Notes: a model not told the origin generated them from the sequence alone. Shown: positions 1-6,273, counted from the first letter of the stretch. The stretch is DNA of 7,832 nt from an uncultured Eubacteriales bacterium (GCA_902493345.1 CABUPM010000094.1:1-7832); one strand, 5' to 3'. Numbers and translations: made by a program.

Positions 1-1230
1 CGGCGTTCTGGCGACAACATTCACCATGCCCGGTCTCTTCTGTTCTGCCGGATTCTCCAGAACCAAAACATCAGATTCCGCATGCCACGAAATCTCCGCG
101 TCCGAGTCCATAGACCAGGTCAGTGGCTCCGCGCAGCGGTACTGCTGTACTTTAACTCTCAGGCTCTCGCCAGCCGGGATCTCCGCTTCCACCGGTGTGA
201 GACGCATGCGCCACGGAATCTCTCCCCACGGCTCCATGGTCTCCTTCTGATGCGCCGGATCCCAATCGTCTTCTCCCCGCAGCAGATTCCAGACATTATA
301 GCGGTCTCCCACTTTATATGCCTTCAGCTGCTCCGGATATTCCTCCAAGCGCAGCGTGTTCTCCGGATGCGCTGGGTTCACTTCAAAGCTGTTGCCGTAG
401 GTGCAGCAGCGAAGCGCCCAATGATCGTCCCGACACCACCAGACTTCCTTCACATTGCCGGACAGATACGAATCCAGAATCACGATCGAACGATGGGCCG
501 CCTTGGACAGATATACCTTATCGTCAAAATCCTCATACAAGAGCTTACCCTCAAAATGGCATCCCGCATACACCAGCAGCGTCTCACAGGCGCTTCCAGA
601 CGGATGATTGGAATACCAGACAAAATGGCAGTTCTCGAAGACATTGACGTCTCCTGTACCGATTGCGTCATCCGTGGACTGGAAGAAGCAATCCTTATAA
701 TATACGCGTCCCATACGATCATTATACGCAAAAACATTTAAAAGACTTACAAAACGGCAGCGTTCAAACACCCAACGGTCCGGTGCGCCCACTGGAAGGA
801 TGACCTGCGCCTGCGTAATACTGCTGCAGCGCTTTTTATGATTCTTAGAAGGATCCGGCGCATACTCCAGATCAACATTGCAGTAATTGCCGAATGTAAT
901 ATTCTCTGCCTTAAAATCGCTTCCGGCAATCCCGATGGTATTCCAGTTGCCGATCGCGCCGTTCATCTGTCCGCGGTCTCCGCAGATAACCGTCTCCTCC
1001 GGAGTTTTGCCGAGTCCTACCAGATGCAGGTCCTCTGCCGTGAGCGTAAGGCCCACCAGATGATTCTCCGTATTCTCCGCCTCCGGGTCATCCGTCCAAT
1101 ACACGTCCGGCGCAAGGTAGATCGTTGTATGGTCCCCCGCCGCGGCCGACGCCGCCTGCAGTGTTCCGTAAGTATAGGGCTCTCCTGCCTTGGAGGCATC
1201 TACCAGTAAATGCTTTTCATCCAGCTGCAT
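1..1230 (-). CDS. Pectinesterase-like right-handed beta-helix protein with Ig-like tail (3' end cut by window edge)
   Basis: The frame is open for 410 codons from the ATG at 1230-1228 to the window edge, so the C-terminus is missing. Residues 1-260 align by eye with the pectin methylesterase fold. The stretch from about residue 155 (FERCRF) to 201 (VFENC) matches the family block that normally reads YRCRF-QDTLY-D-F-FG-VFENC. Asp188 lines up with the family's nucleophilic Asp and Gln140 with the first oxyanion Gln. The second Gln-Asp pair is Leu164-Asn165 here, and the LGRPW arginine motif reads LSKAA (241-245), so classical esterase activity is doubtful. From about residue 335 the pattern (LTP..A.IPAGESL.V ... 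GMVNVVA) resembles a bacterial Ig-like domain. No signal peptide is visible, which suggests a cytoplasmic protein. It is the second gene of an operon with metAA, with one base between them. The fold is fairly sure; the substrate is unknown. Confidence 0.75.
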   Translation of the reverse strand, partial: MQLDEKHLLVDASKAGEPYTYGTLQAASAAAGDHTTIYLAPDVYWTDDPEAENTENHLVGLTLTAEDLHLVGLGKTPEETVICGDRGQMNGAIGNWNTIGIAGSDFKAENITFGNYCNVDLEYAPDPSKNHKKRCSSITQAQVILPVGAPDRWVFERCRFVSLLNVFAYNDRMGRVYYKDCFFQSTDDAIGTGDVNVFENCHFVWYSNHPSGSACETLLVYAGCHFEGKLLYEDFDDKVYLSKAAHRSIVILDSYLSGNVKEVWWCRDDHWALRCCTYGNSFEVNPAHPENTLRLEEYPEQLKAYKVGDRYNVWNLLRGEDDWDPAHQKETMEPWGEIPWRMRLTPVEAEIPAGESLRVKVQQYRCAEPLTWSMDSDAEISWHAESDVLVLENPAEQKRPGMVNVVARTP

Positions 1231-1245
1231 GTCATATCTCTCCTT
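1231..1245 (-). promoter_or_regulatory. Ribosome binding site of the pectinesterase-like gene, inside the end of metAA
   Basis: On the minus strand AAGGAG (1245-1240) lies 9 bases before the ATG at 1230. It falls within the last codons of metAA, whose TGA (1234-1232) is separated from the ATG by one base. This fixes the start codon and implies translational coupling to metAA. Confidence 0.8.
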
Positions 1246-2164
1246 TTTTCTCTTCTTGGGTCAGGTCATAAGGCGTTTCCTGATACACATAAAAATTCAG
1301 CCAATTGGCAAATAATAGATTGGCATGAGAACGCCATGTCTTCTTAGGCTTTTGGTTGGGATCGTTCTGCGGAAAATAATTGACGGGCATATCGATCTTC
1401 AGACCCTTGGAAAGATCCCGCAGGTACTCGTTTTTCAGGGTATCATCATCATATTCCGAGTGTCCCGTCACAAAGATCTGCCGGCCGTTATCGGATATGA
1501 CCAGATAGATGCCTGCCTCTTCCGAGCGACACAGCACTTTTAATTCCGGATGCTTGGCCACTTCCTCTTCCGGCGTATAGGTATGCCTGGAGTGCGGAGC
1601 CAGAAACACATCGTCAAACCCTCGAATAATATTATATGTCTCCGGAACCCTCTCATGCTGGAATACGCCGAACATCTTGTGATCCAGCGGCTTTTTGGGA
1701 ATTCCGTAATGGTAATAGAGTCCGGCCTGCGCGCCCCAGCAAATATGCAGCGTTGAGGTTATATGGGTTTTGCTCCATTCCATGATCTCTGTCAGTTCCT
1801 TCCAATAGGCAACCTCTTCAAACTCCATGTGCTCTACCGGCGCGCCGGTGATGATCATACCGTCAAATCTCTGATCCTTCAGTTCGTCAAAGGTATGATA
1901 AAAAGCCAGAAGATATTCCTGTGAGGTATTATGCGCCTCATAGCTGGAGACGGCCATCAGCGTGATCTCTACCTGCAGAGGCGAATTGCCCAATAGTCGC
2001 AGAAGCTGCGTCTCAGTTTGCTGTTTTAAAGGCATAAGGTTCAGGATCAGGATCTTCAGCTCTCGGATATCCTGATGAATCGCCCGCTCTTCCGGCATAA
2101 CAAAGATCTGTTCCCGGCGCAGCACATCGGCCGCAGGCAGGTGATCCGGTATTTTAATCGGCAT
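1232..2164 (-). CDS. metAA: Homoserine O-acetyltransferase, MetA family
   Basis: This 310-residue protein is full length for the MetA (homoserine trans-acylase) family. It activates homoserine for methionine synthesis in the cytoplasm. All diagnostic residues fall at their published positions: catalytic Cys142 in ICWGAQAGLYYHYG, and His235 and Glu237 in VTGHSEYDD. Residue 111 is Glu (GAPVE). In characterised enzymes Glu111 goes with acetyl-CoA use and Gly111 with succinyl-CoA, so O-acetylhomoserine is the predicted product. The ATG at 2164-2162 gives the typical N-terminus MPIKIPDHLPA, behind a weak purine-rich AGAGAG site about 10 bases upstream. It is the first gene of an operon with the pectinesterase-like gene. 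No SAM riboswitch or T-box fits in the 137-bp upstream region. Family assignment is very secure; acyl specificity is inferred from residue 111. Confidence 0.95.
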   Translation of the reverse strand: MPIKIPDHLPAADVLRREQIFVMPEERAIHQDIRELKILILNLMPLKQQTETQLLRLLGNSPLQVEITLMAVSSYEAHNTSQEYLLAFYHTFDELKDQRFDGMIITGAPVEHMEFEEVAYWKELTEIMEWSKTHITSTLHICWGAQAGLYYHYGIPKKPLDHKMFGVFQHERVPETYNIIRGFDDVFLAPHSRHTYTPEEEVAKHPELKVLCRSEEAGIYLVISDNGRQIFVTGHSEYDDDTLKNEYLRDLSKGLKIDMPVNYFPQNDPNQKPKKTWRSHANLLFANWLNFYVYQETPYDLTQEEKKGEI

Positions 2165-2205
2165 ATATCATAATCTCTCTTTCTTACTTATATATCGTAT
2201 CATAG

Positions 2206-2218
2206 GGGAGACTCTCCC
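2206..2218. promoter_or_regulatory. Perfect 13-bp palindrome at the predicted metAA transcription start
   Basis: GGGAGA-C-TCTCCC is a perfect inverted repeat with a one-base centre. It begins at about +1 of the predicted metAA transcript, directly downstream of the -10 box. It could be an operator for a dimeric repressor. Alternatively, as RNA it could form a 5-bp hairpin with a three-base loop at the very 5' end of the mRNA. No regulator can be named from sequence alone. Confidence 0.5.
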
Positions 2219-2224
2219 AAATGC

Positions 2225-2254
2225 ATTATATCACACTTGACGAATGCTTGTAAA
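2225..2254 (-). promoter_or_regulatory. Predicted sigma-A promoter of metAA
   Basis: On the minus strand the -35 is TTTACA (2254-2249, five of six consensus bases). The spacer is 18 bases, and the -10 is a perfect TATAAT (2230-2225) preceded by the extended TGA element. The predicted start near 2218 leaves a leader of about 54 bases. It overlaps the divergent yihY promoter. Confidence 0.65.
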
Positions 2255-2265
2255 TCCGTTATTAT
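2237..2265 (+). promoter_or_regulatory. Predicted sigma-A promoter of the yihY-family gene
   Basis: TTGACG (2237-2242) and TATTAT (2260-2265) each match five of six consensus bases, with an optimal 17-base spacer. A perfect TATAAT also occurs at 2269-2274 but has only a poor -35 at an unsuitable distance. The -35 and spacer lie inside the divergent metAA promoter, so the two polymerase sites should compete. Confidence 0.6.
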
Positions 2266-2301
2266 AAATATAATCATTTTCTTTTTCATGGAGGCGATCC
2301 C

Positions 2302-3273
2302 ATGTTTAAAACTATTTTTCTGGCATATATTCGGCGCCTGAAACGGGATGATCTGTCCACCTATGCCGCGCAGATCGCTTTCTTTTCCTTATTGTCGATT
2401 CTTCCCTTTTTATTGATGATCAGTATGTGGCTCAGCCGCTCCAATATTCTGGATATCAATGGTTTGCTTGTCATGCTGGAAAACTCCGGCGCTCTGCCCC
2501 AGTCCGGGCTTGACCTATTACGCGGCGTTCTGAGCGGTCTGGACGGTACCACCGGGCTGTTCTCCGTCTCCACCCTGATGGTCATCTGGGCATCCTCCAA
2601 GATGCTCCGTTCCATCATGACCGGAATTCACATGGCGTATCGGGAACGGGACTCCCGATCGATCTTTCTGAAATATTTCCTGTCGATCCTATACACTATT
2701 CTGCTCTCCATCGGTATCGTTCTGATGCTGGTTATGACGGTATTCGGTGAAAAAATCTGGCAGATGCTGGGAACTCTTGGACTCGATGACCGTTTTCTGG
2801 AGGTCGTCTGGAACATCGCCCGCCTTCTTATCCCCGTGTCCTTGATCCTGCTGATCTTCTGGAGCCTGTATACCGTGCTGCCCTGCCGCCGTACCCACAT
2901 GCGGGACACGCTGCCAGGTTCTCTGTTGTCCACACTGGCTCTCTTGATCGTTAGCCAAGTCTTTTCCTTTTTTGTAAATCATTCTCGTGCTTCTGTCCTC
3001 TACGGCAGCTTGTCCGGCTTCATGGCCATCCTGTTCTGGTTCTTCCTTTTCGGCTATATTCTGATGCTGGGAATGGAGCTGAACGCCGTGATGTATGACC
3101 TGCCGGAGTACCAATTCTATCAGCATCAGCGCCGGGAGCTGCGTCTGCGCATCAAAGAAAATAAAAAGCAGGCACGGCGAGAGCTGCGGGCACAAAAAAA
3201 GGAGAGACGCAAGGCAATCTCTGCCTCCGTCCCTGAACCTCCCTCAGCCGATCCGCCCCAGAGTGACACCTGA
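2302..3273 (+). CDS. yihY: YihY/virulence factor BrkB family inner membrane protein
   Basis: The 323-residue protein is an integral membrane protein with about six hydrophobic segments, near residues 22-44, 85-106, 123-148, 173-193, 208-226 and 238-262. The order and motifs fit the YihY/BrkB family, including the early AAQIAFFSLLSILPFLL segment and the signature YGSLSGFMAILFWFFLFGYI followed by GMELNA near residue 260. Older annotations call this family ribonuclease BN, which is a misnomer; its biochemical role is not settled. The tail after residue 277 is a strongly basic, probably helical stretch rich in Arg and Lys, ending in a Pro/Ser-rich tip, and is expected to be cytoplasmic. The start is set by GGAGG at 2290-2294, seven bases before the ATG. 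It has its own promoter, diverges from metAA, and its last 30 bp overlap the convergent SpoIID-type gene. Confidence 0.9.
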   Translation: MFKTIFLAYIRRLKRDDLSTYAAQIAFFSLLSILPFLLMISMWLSRSNILDINGLLVMLENSGALPQSGLDLLRGVLSGLDGTTGLFSVSTLMVIWASSKMLRSIMTGIHMAYRERDSRSIFLKYFLSILYTILLSIGIVLMLVMTVFGEKIWQMLGTLGLDDRFLEVVWNIARLLIPVSLILLIFWSLYTVLPCRRTHMRDTLPGSLLSTLALLIVSQVFSFFVNHSRASVLYGSLSGFMAILFWFFLFGYILMLGMELNAVMYDLPEYQFYQHQRRELRLRIKENKKQARRELRAQKKERRKAISASVPEPPSADPPQSDT

Positions 3274-4884
3274 ATAATAATGACGCAGGATCTGTTCATA
3301 ATCCTGTCCCTGGGCGGCAAGTCTTGCCGCGCCTACCTGGCTCATTCCCACACCGTGCCCATAGCCGCCGCCATAAAATGTGACCGATATCAGAGTGCCG
3401 TCTTCCCCCATCTGGTGATCCGCATACCAGAACGCGCTGGGAAGGGCACTCATTTTATTTTCCGTGCTGCCGTCAGCTTTGACGAGCGTACTGTCTGTCG
3501 GGGCCAACAAACGGCGGATATTGTACTCTCCCGTTACCTTTACGGTTTTCATGCTCCCCTGAAGCAAAACGGACCGAATGAGTCCGGAGGAAGCCCGGTC
3601 ATATACATAGACCGCCTGCAAATCGCCGATCCCGGCTCCGTCATCTTCGACAAATTCCGTCCCTGCCCCATTTAACTGGGTCACATAGGCACTGCCAAGG
3701 CCCGCCAGTACAACAGAGATCTGATTCTCCAGCTCTGCTGCCGGGATGGTCACACTCCATCGGAACCACGCCGCGTCGGCTTCCAACGCCTCGATACCAT
3801 CATCCGCGATAAACCGGCGAAAGTTCTCCTCTACGCTCAGATCCCCATACTCGGGCGCTGTATATTCCCTGCCTCCCATTAAACAAGCCGGTCCAGCGAT
3901 TCCAGTTCCTACAAGCCAGGCATCCGCGTAATCCGCGCGCATCCCACAGGAGGTGGAAAAATAATTGGCAGAGATGATCTCTCCGTCCTCCTCCAGCACG
4001 ACTCCTCTTGTCCCCTCGACCGCCTGCACCGCGAGCTCCGTTTCTGGCCAATCATTATACGTCTGACTGGAAACAGAATCATCCAGATCCGCTCCGTACT
4101 GCGCATAGAGGCCTTGTCCGCAGCGTTTAAGCGCATAGCTTCTGGCGCAGACCGCCTGTGCCTTCAATGCTTCCAGTCCGAAGGATTCCGGCATCTCCGA
4201 AGTAATGACCGAATAAAGATACTGTTCCAGATAGACCTCGTTGATGATCTGATATCCGCCCTCACACCGGGTAATCTCCATGCTTCCGCGGTAGACCGGC
4301 GCGTCTCCCAGCGCGTTCGTCATGGACAGAATCGTAAAACAAGCCTCTTGTCCTGTGCTGCTGAGCCGAATCGTATCCAAACCGTAATTCCAGACTCCGC
4401 CCTCCAATATCAGCTTCTCACCGCTGGCCAGCGCCTGAACCTGCATCCCCTCCTCCAGCCATGCGTTTTCCCCACACTCGATTTCCAGTCTTCGGTGGAT
4501 GTATCCCCCTTCCGGCGCTGACAGGAGTACCCGTACTTTTTGAGCTGCCGCGAGGCCCTCTCCCACGGCCGCCATCTCCCCTTGGGAGCTTTCTTCCGGA
4601 ACTGAGGCTGAACTTTCCTCCAACGGCAGCGGACCGGAAACCTGTGTTTTTGTCTCCGAAAAAAAGGCCAGATACAGGATGCCCGAACAGATCAGCACAA
4701 GCGCGGCCAGAATGTAATACTGCCTCCACTGCCTATGCATCCTTCCGGAGCGGCGCAGTCTATGATATTCCTCCGGCGTATAGCGCGGCCCCCTCCATCG
4801 GTTTTCCATTTCTATAGAAGGCAGCTTCTCTTCCGGCCGCACCGGACTCTTCTGCCCTGCGTCGATCTCACGAAATACGCGCAT
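3244..4884 (-). CDS. SpoIID/LytB domain-containing protein, probable sporulation peptidoglycan lytic transglycosylase
   Basis: With the start at 4884 the protein has 546 residues. Residues 1-54 are a basic cytoplasmic region, 55-75 one membrane helix, and 76-115 an acidic Ser/Glu linker. The rest is extracytoplasmic. The SpoIID/LytB domain is clear from SVITSEMPESFGLEALKAQA (about 225-244) and the closing GYGHGVGMSQVGAARLAAQG (507-526). Glu230 in SEMPES corresponds to the glutamate needed for SpoIID glycan cleavage in Bacillus. SpoIID digests peptidoglycan during engulfment of the forespore. This protein is much longer than B. subtilis SpoIID (about 340 residues) because of the N-terminal tail and a longer region before the catalytic block. 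AAGGAG at 4897-4892, seven bases before the ATG, favours this start over one 24 codons upstream. Clostridia can carry several paralogs and the usual spoIID neighbours are absent, so orthology to spoIID itself is not proven. Confidence 0.88.
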   Translation of the reverse strand: MRVFREIDAGQKSPVRPEEKLPSIEMENRWRGPRYTPEEYHRLRRSGRMHRQWRQYYILAALVLICSGILYLAFFSETKTQVSGPLPLEESSASVPEESSQGEMAAVGEGLAAAQKVRVLLSAPEGGYIHRRLEIECGENAWLEEGMQVQALASGEKLILEGGVWNYGLDTIRLSSTGQEACFTILSMTNALGDAPVYRGSMEITRCEGGYQIINEVYLEQYLYSVITSEMPESFGLEALKAQAVCARSYALKRCGQGLYAQYGADLDDSVSSQTYNDWPETELAVQAVEGTRGVVLEEDGEIISANYFSTSCGMRADYADAWLVGTGIAGPACLMGGREYTAPEYGDLSVEENFRRFIADDGIEALEADAAWFRWSVTIPAAELENQISVVLAGLGSAYVTQLNGAGTEFVEDDGAGIGDLQAVYVYDRASSGLIRSVLLQGSMKTVKVTGEYNIRRLLAPTDSTLVKADGSTENKMSALPSAFWYADHQMGEDGTLISVTFYGGGYGHGVGMSQVGAARLAAQGQDYEQILRHYYSGVTLGRIG

Positions 4885-4912
4885 ATTCTCACTCCTTCTT
4901 TTCGGATACAGC

Positions 4913-4941
4913 AATATATGAAGGAGTTGTCCTGGATATTC
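4913..4941 (-). promoter_or_regulatory. Sigma-E-like (mother-cell) promoter of the SpoIID-type gene
   Basis: On the minus strand GAATATC (4941-4935) matches six of seven positions of the Bacillus sigma-E -35 consensus KMATATT. CATATATT (4920-4913) matches seven of eight of CATACAHT. The spacer is 14 bases, as expected. No good sigma-A promoter is seen for this gene. The site places transcription shortly upstream of the AAGGAG and ATG at 4884, which also argues against the longer ORF start at 4956. Confidence 0.55.
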
Positions 4942-4956
4942 CATTGAAAAAAACAC

Positions 4957-4985
4957 TTGACACGGCTTGCGGAATATGATATCAT
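4957..4985 (+). promoter_or_regulatory. Strong sigma-A promoter driving the riboswitch and cation exchanger
   Basis: The -35 is a perfect TTGACA (4957-4962). After 17 bases comes an extended -10, TGATATCAT (4977-4985). Predicted initiation is near 4992, immediately before the aptamer, which suits a riboswitch-controlled leader. The leader from there to the ATG at 5176 is about 184 bases. Confidence 0.8.
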
Positions 4986-4992
4986 CCCATGG

Positions 4993-5140
4993 AATGAGGG
5001 AGTAGTTGGCGCTTGAAAGCGTGGTATGTCAACATACTGGCTGTTTTGCCCGGCATATCTTAATTAATGAGACTCATGTACAATCTGTCATTGTGCATGC
5101 AGTCTTCGGTGTATGGCTGTTTGTGCCATGCGCTTTTTTT
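4993..5140 (+). promoter_or_regulatory. yybP-ykoY-type Mn2+ riboswitch (aptamer plus terminator expression platform)
   Basis: The aptamer spans about 4993-5078. P1 is ATGAG (4994-4998) paired with CTCAT (5073-5077), flanking the conserved loop strands GGAGTAG (4999-5005) and TGAGA (5068-5072). A hairpin CGCT/AGCG (5010-5021) follows. The second leg has a 6-bp stem GGTATG/CATATC (5023-5028 with 5054-5059, one G-U), the asymmetric loop TCAACATA (5029-5036) and a capping CTGG/CCGG hairpin. GGAGUAG and GUCAACAUA are the hallmark loops of the yybP-ykoY class, which docks them to bind Mn2+. Downstream, CATGTACAAT/ATTGTGCATG (5075-5084 with 5090-5099) overlaps the 3' strand of P1 and precedes a terminator. 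Known members generally raise expression of Mn2+ efflux genes when Mn2+ is high. The match is by recall and hand folding, not by a covariance model. Confidence 0.85.
5109..5140 (+). terminator. Intrinsic terminator of the riboswitch expression platform
   Basis: GTGTATGGC (5109-5117) pairs with GCCATGCGC (5125-5133) to give a 9-bp stem with two G-U pairs and a seven-base loop. Seven T residues (5134-5140) follow directly. It lies 35 bases before the start codon of the exchanger, so it would stop transcription of that gene unless antitermination occurs. Confidence 0.85.
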
Positions 5141-5175
5141 ATGCCTATGACAAACCACTTTCAGGAGGAAACATA

Positions 5176-6209
5176 ATGGAAAACTATTGGATGTATCTGC
5201 TGTTCGTACTGGGCGTTGTGCTCATCGTAAAAGGCGGCGACTGGTTCGTAGACGGCGCTGTCTGGATCGCCGAAGTCACAAAGATCCCGCAGTTTATCAT
5301 CGGCGCGACTATTGTCAGCCTCGCTACGACCCTTCCGGAGATTATCGTATCGACCATTGCCGCGCTGGAGGGTCACAGTATCCTGATCTCTGAAGTTGGA
5401 AACTATATTGCCGAATCCGAAGACAAGGTTGGTATGGCGATCGGCAACGGCATTGGTTCTGTGATCTGCAACACCGCGCTCATACTGGCGATCAGCATTA
5501 TTTTTATGCCCATCACCATAAATCGAAAGGACTTCGCGCCGAAGGGGCTGCTGCTCCTGGCTGCCACATGCGTACTATGTCTTTTCTCTCTCAGCGGATA
5601 TTTTCCGCTTGCCGGAGCATTCGCATTGCTCATTGTCTTTCTCTTTTACATTATTGAAAATATCCGTTCCGCGAAGAACCGTCCTGTATCGGAGACAGAA
5701 AAGGCCGCTCCCAAAACCGATAAAAATCCGTATGTCTGAATATCCTGCGGGTTATCGTCGGCGCCGTATGTATTGTTGCCGGTTCCCAGCTTCTGGTGGA
5801 TAACGGCAGCCGGATCGCGGCGTCCTGGGGCGTATCGGAGGCCCTGATCGGTGTTACGATTGTCGCCGTCGGCACCTCTCTGCCAGAGCTGGTCACAGCC
5901 ATCACCTCTCTTGTGAAAAAACAGTCGTCCATGTCCGTCGGCAATGTAATCGGAGCCAATGTCATTGATACCACCCTGATTCTCGCAGTCTGTTCCTTTG
6001 TCTATGGCGGAAAGCTGCCGGTTTCTTACCAGAACATCTATCTGGATTTTCCGGTTGCCATCCTGGTAACACTGATCGCTGTACTGCCCACACTTAAGAA
6101 CAAGCGTTTCTGCCGCTGGCAGGGAGTCCTGATGCTGGCCATCTATATTGCCTATCTTCTCATTGTCACCGTTGGTCTGAACAGCTACCTGGCACTGTTC
6201 CATGTTTGA
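5176..6209 (+). pseudogene. CaCA-family Na+/Ca2+-type exchanger (YrbG-like), frameshifted between its two halves
   Basis: The start is ATG 5176, seven bases after AGGAGG (5163-5168). Frame one gives 187 residues, ending at TGA 5737-5739. It holds the first half of a CaCA exchanger: membrane helices and the alpha-1 repeat GATIVSLATTLPEIIVS (43-59), with Glu55 and Asn99 at ion-site positions. The second half, with the alpha-2 repeat GVTIVAVGTSLPELVT and an Asp in ANVIDTT, continues in the -1 frame from about 5736 to TGA 6207-6209. Restoring one base near 5736, where GTC-TGA would become GTC-CTG, gives a normal protein of about 344 residues. The second half has no ribosome binding site or suitable start of its own; the GTG at 5796 lies inside a conserved helix. 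The cause may be a real mutation, a sequencing error or recoding. A Mn2+-type riboswitch precedes the gene, so Mn2+ or Ca2+ efflux is the likely role. Confidence 0.85.
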
Positions 6210-6220
6210 TTCTGCACGCG

Positions 6221-6258
6221 AAAAGAGCCGTATTCCGAATGGAATACGGCTCTTTTTT
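6221..6258. terminator. Bidirectional intrinsic terminator between the exchanger and the esterase genes
   Basis: AAAAGAGCCGTATTCC (6221-6236) and its exact complement (6241-6256) form a perfect 16-bp stem with a four-base GAAT loop. A T run follows on the plus strand (6253-6258), and the A run at 6221 gives four T residues on the minus strand. It lies 11 bases after the exchanger stop and 15 bases beyond the stop of the convergent esterase, so it probably serves both. Confidence 0.93.
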
Positions 6259-6273
6259 GTATTATCGTATGAT

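Noticed and set aside
82..741. Plus-strand open frame across the pectinesterase-like gene
   Set aside because: It is a shadow. The minus-strand frame is open for the whole 1230 bases and encodes recognisable motifs; this frame shows none and has no ribosome binding site.
2165..2301. SAM riboswitch or T-box upstream of metAA
   Set aside because: The leader is only about 54 bases with no conserved S-box or T-box motifs and no terminator.
4885..4956. Longer SpoIID-type start at 4956
   Set aside because: No ribosome binding site precedes it and the sigma-E-like promoter lies inside the extension. AAGGAG sits seven bases before the ATG at 4884.
5113..5175. Earlier ATG (5113) as start of the exchanger
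   Set aside because: It lies inside the terminator stem and lacks a ribosome binding site. ATG 5176 has AGGAGG at seven bases and begins the first membrane helix.
5719..5739. Programmed -1 frameshifting at T-AAA-AAT before the exchanger stop
   Set aside because: The heptamer does not fit the X-XXY-YYZ rule, the A run is only five bases, and no clear downstream stimulatory hairpin was seen. A simple indel is the easier explanation.
5646..6203. Minus-strand open frame across the exchanger
   Set aside because: It is antisense to conserved CaCA helices, has low-complexity Asp/Gln/Gly content and no ribosome binding site, so it is not a gene.
5796..6209. Second half of the exchanger as an independent gene starting at GTG 5796
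   Set aside because: The GTG is within a conserved membrane helix whose upstream part is encoded in the same frame back to 5736. There is no ribosome binding site.
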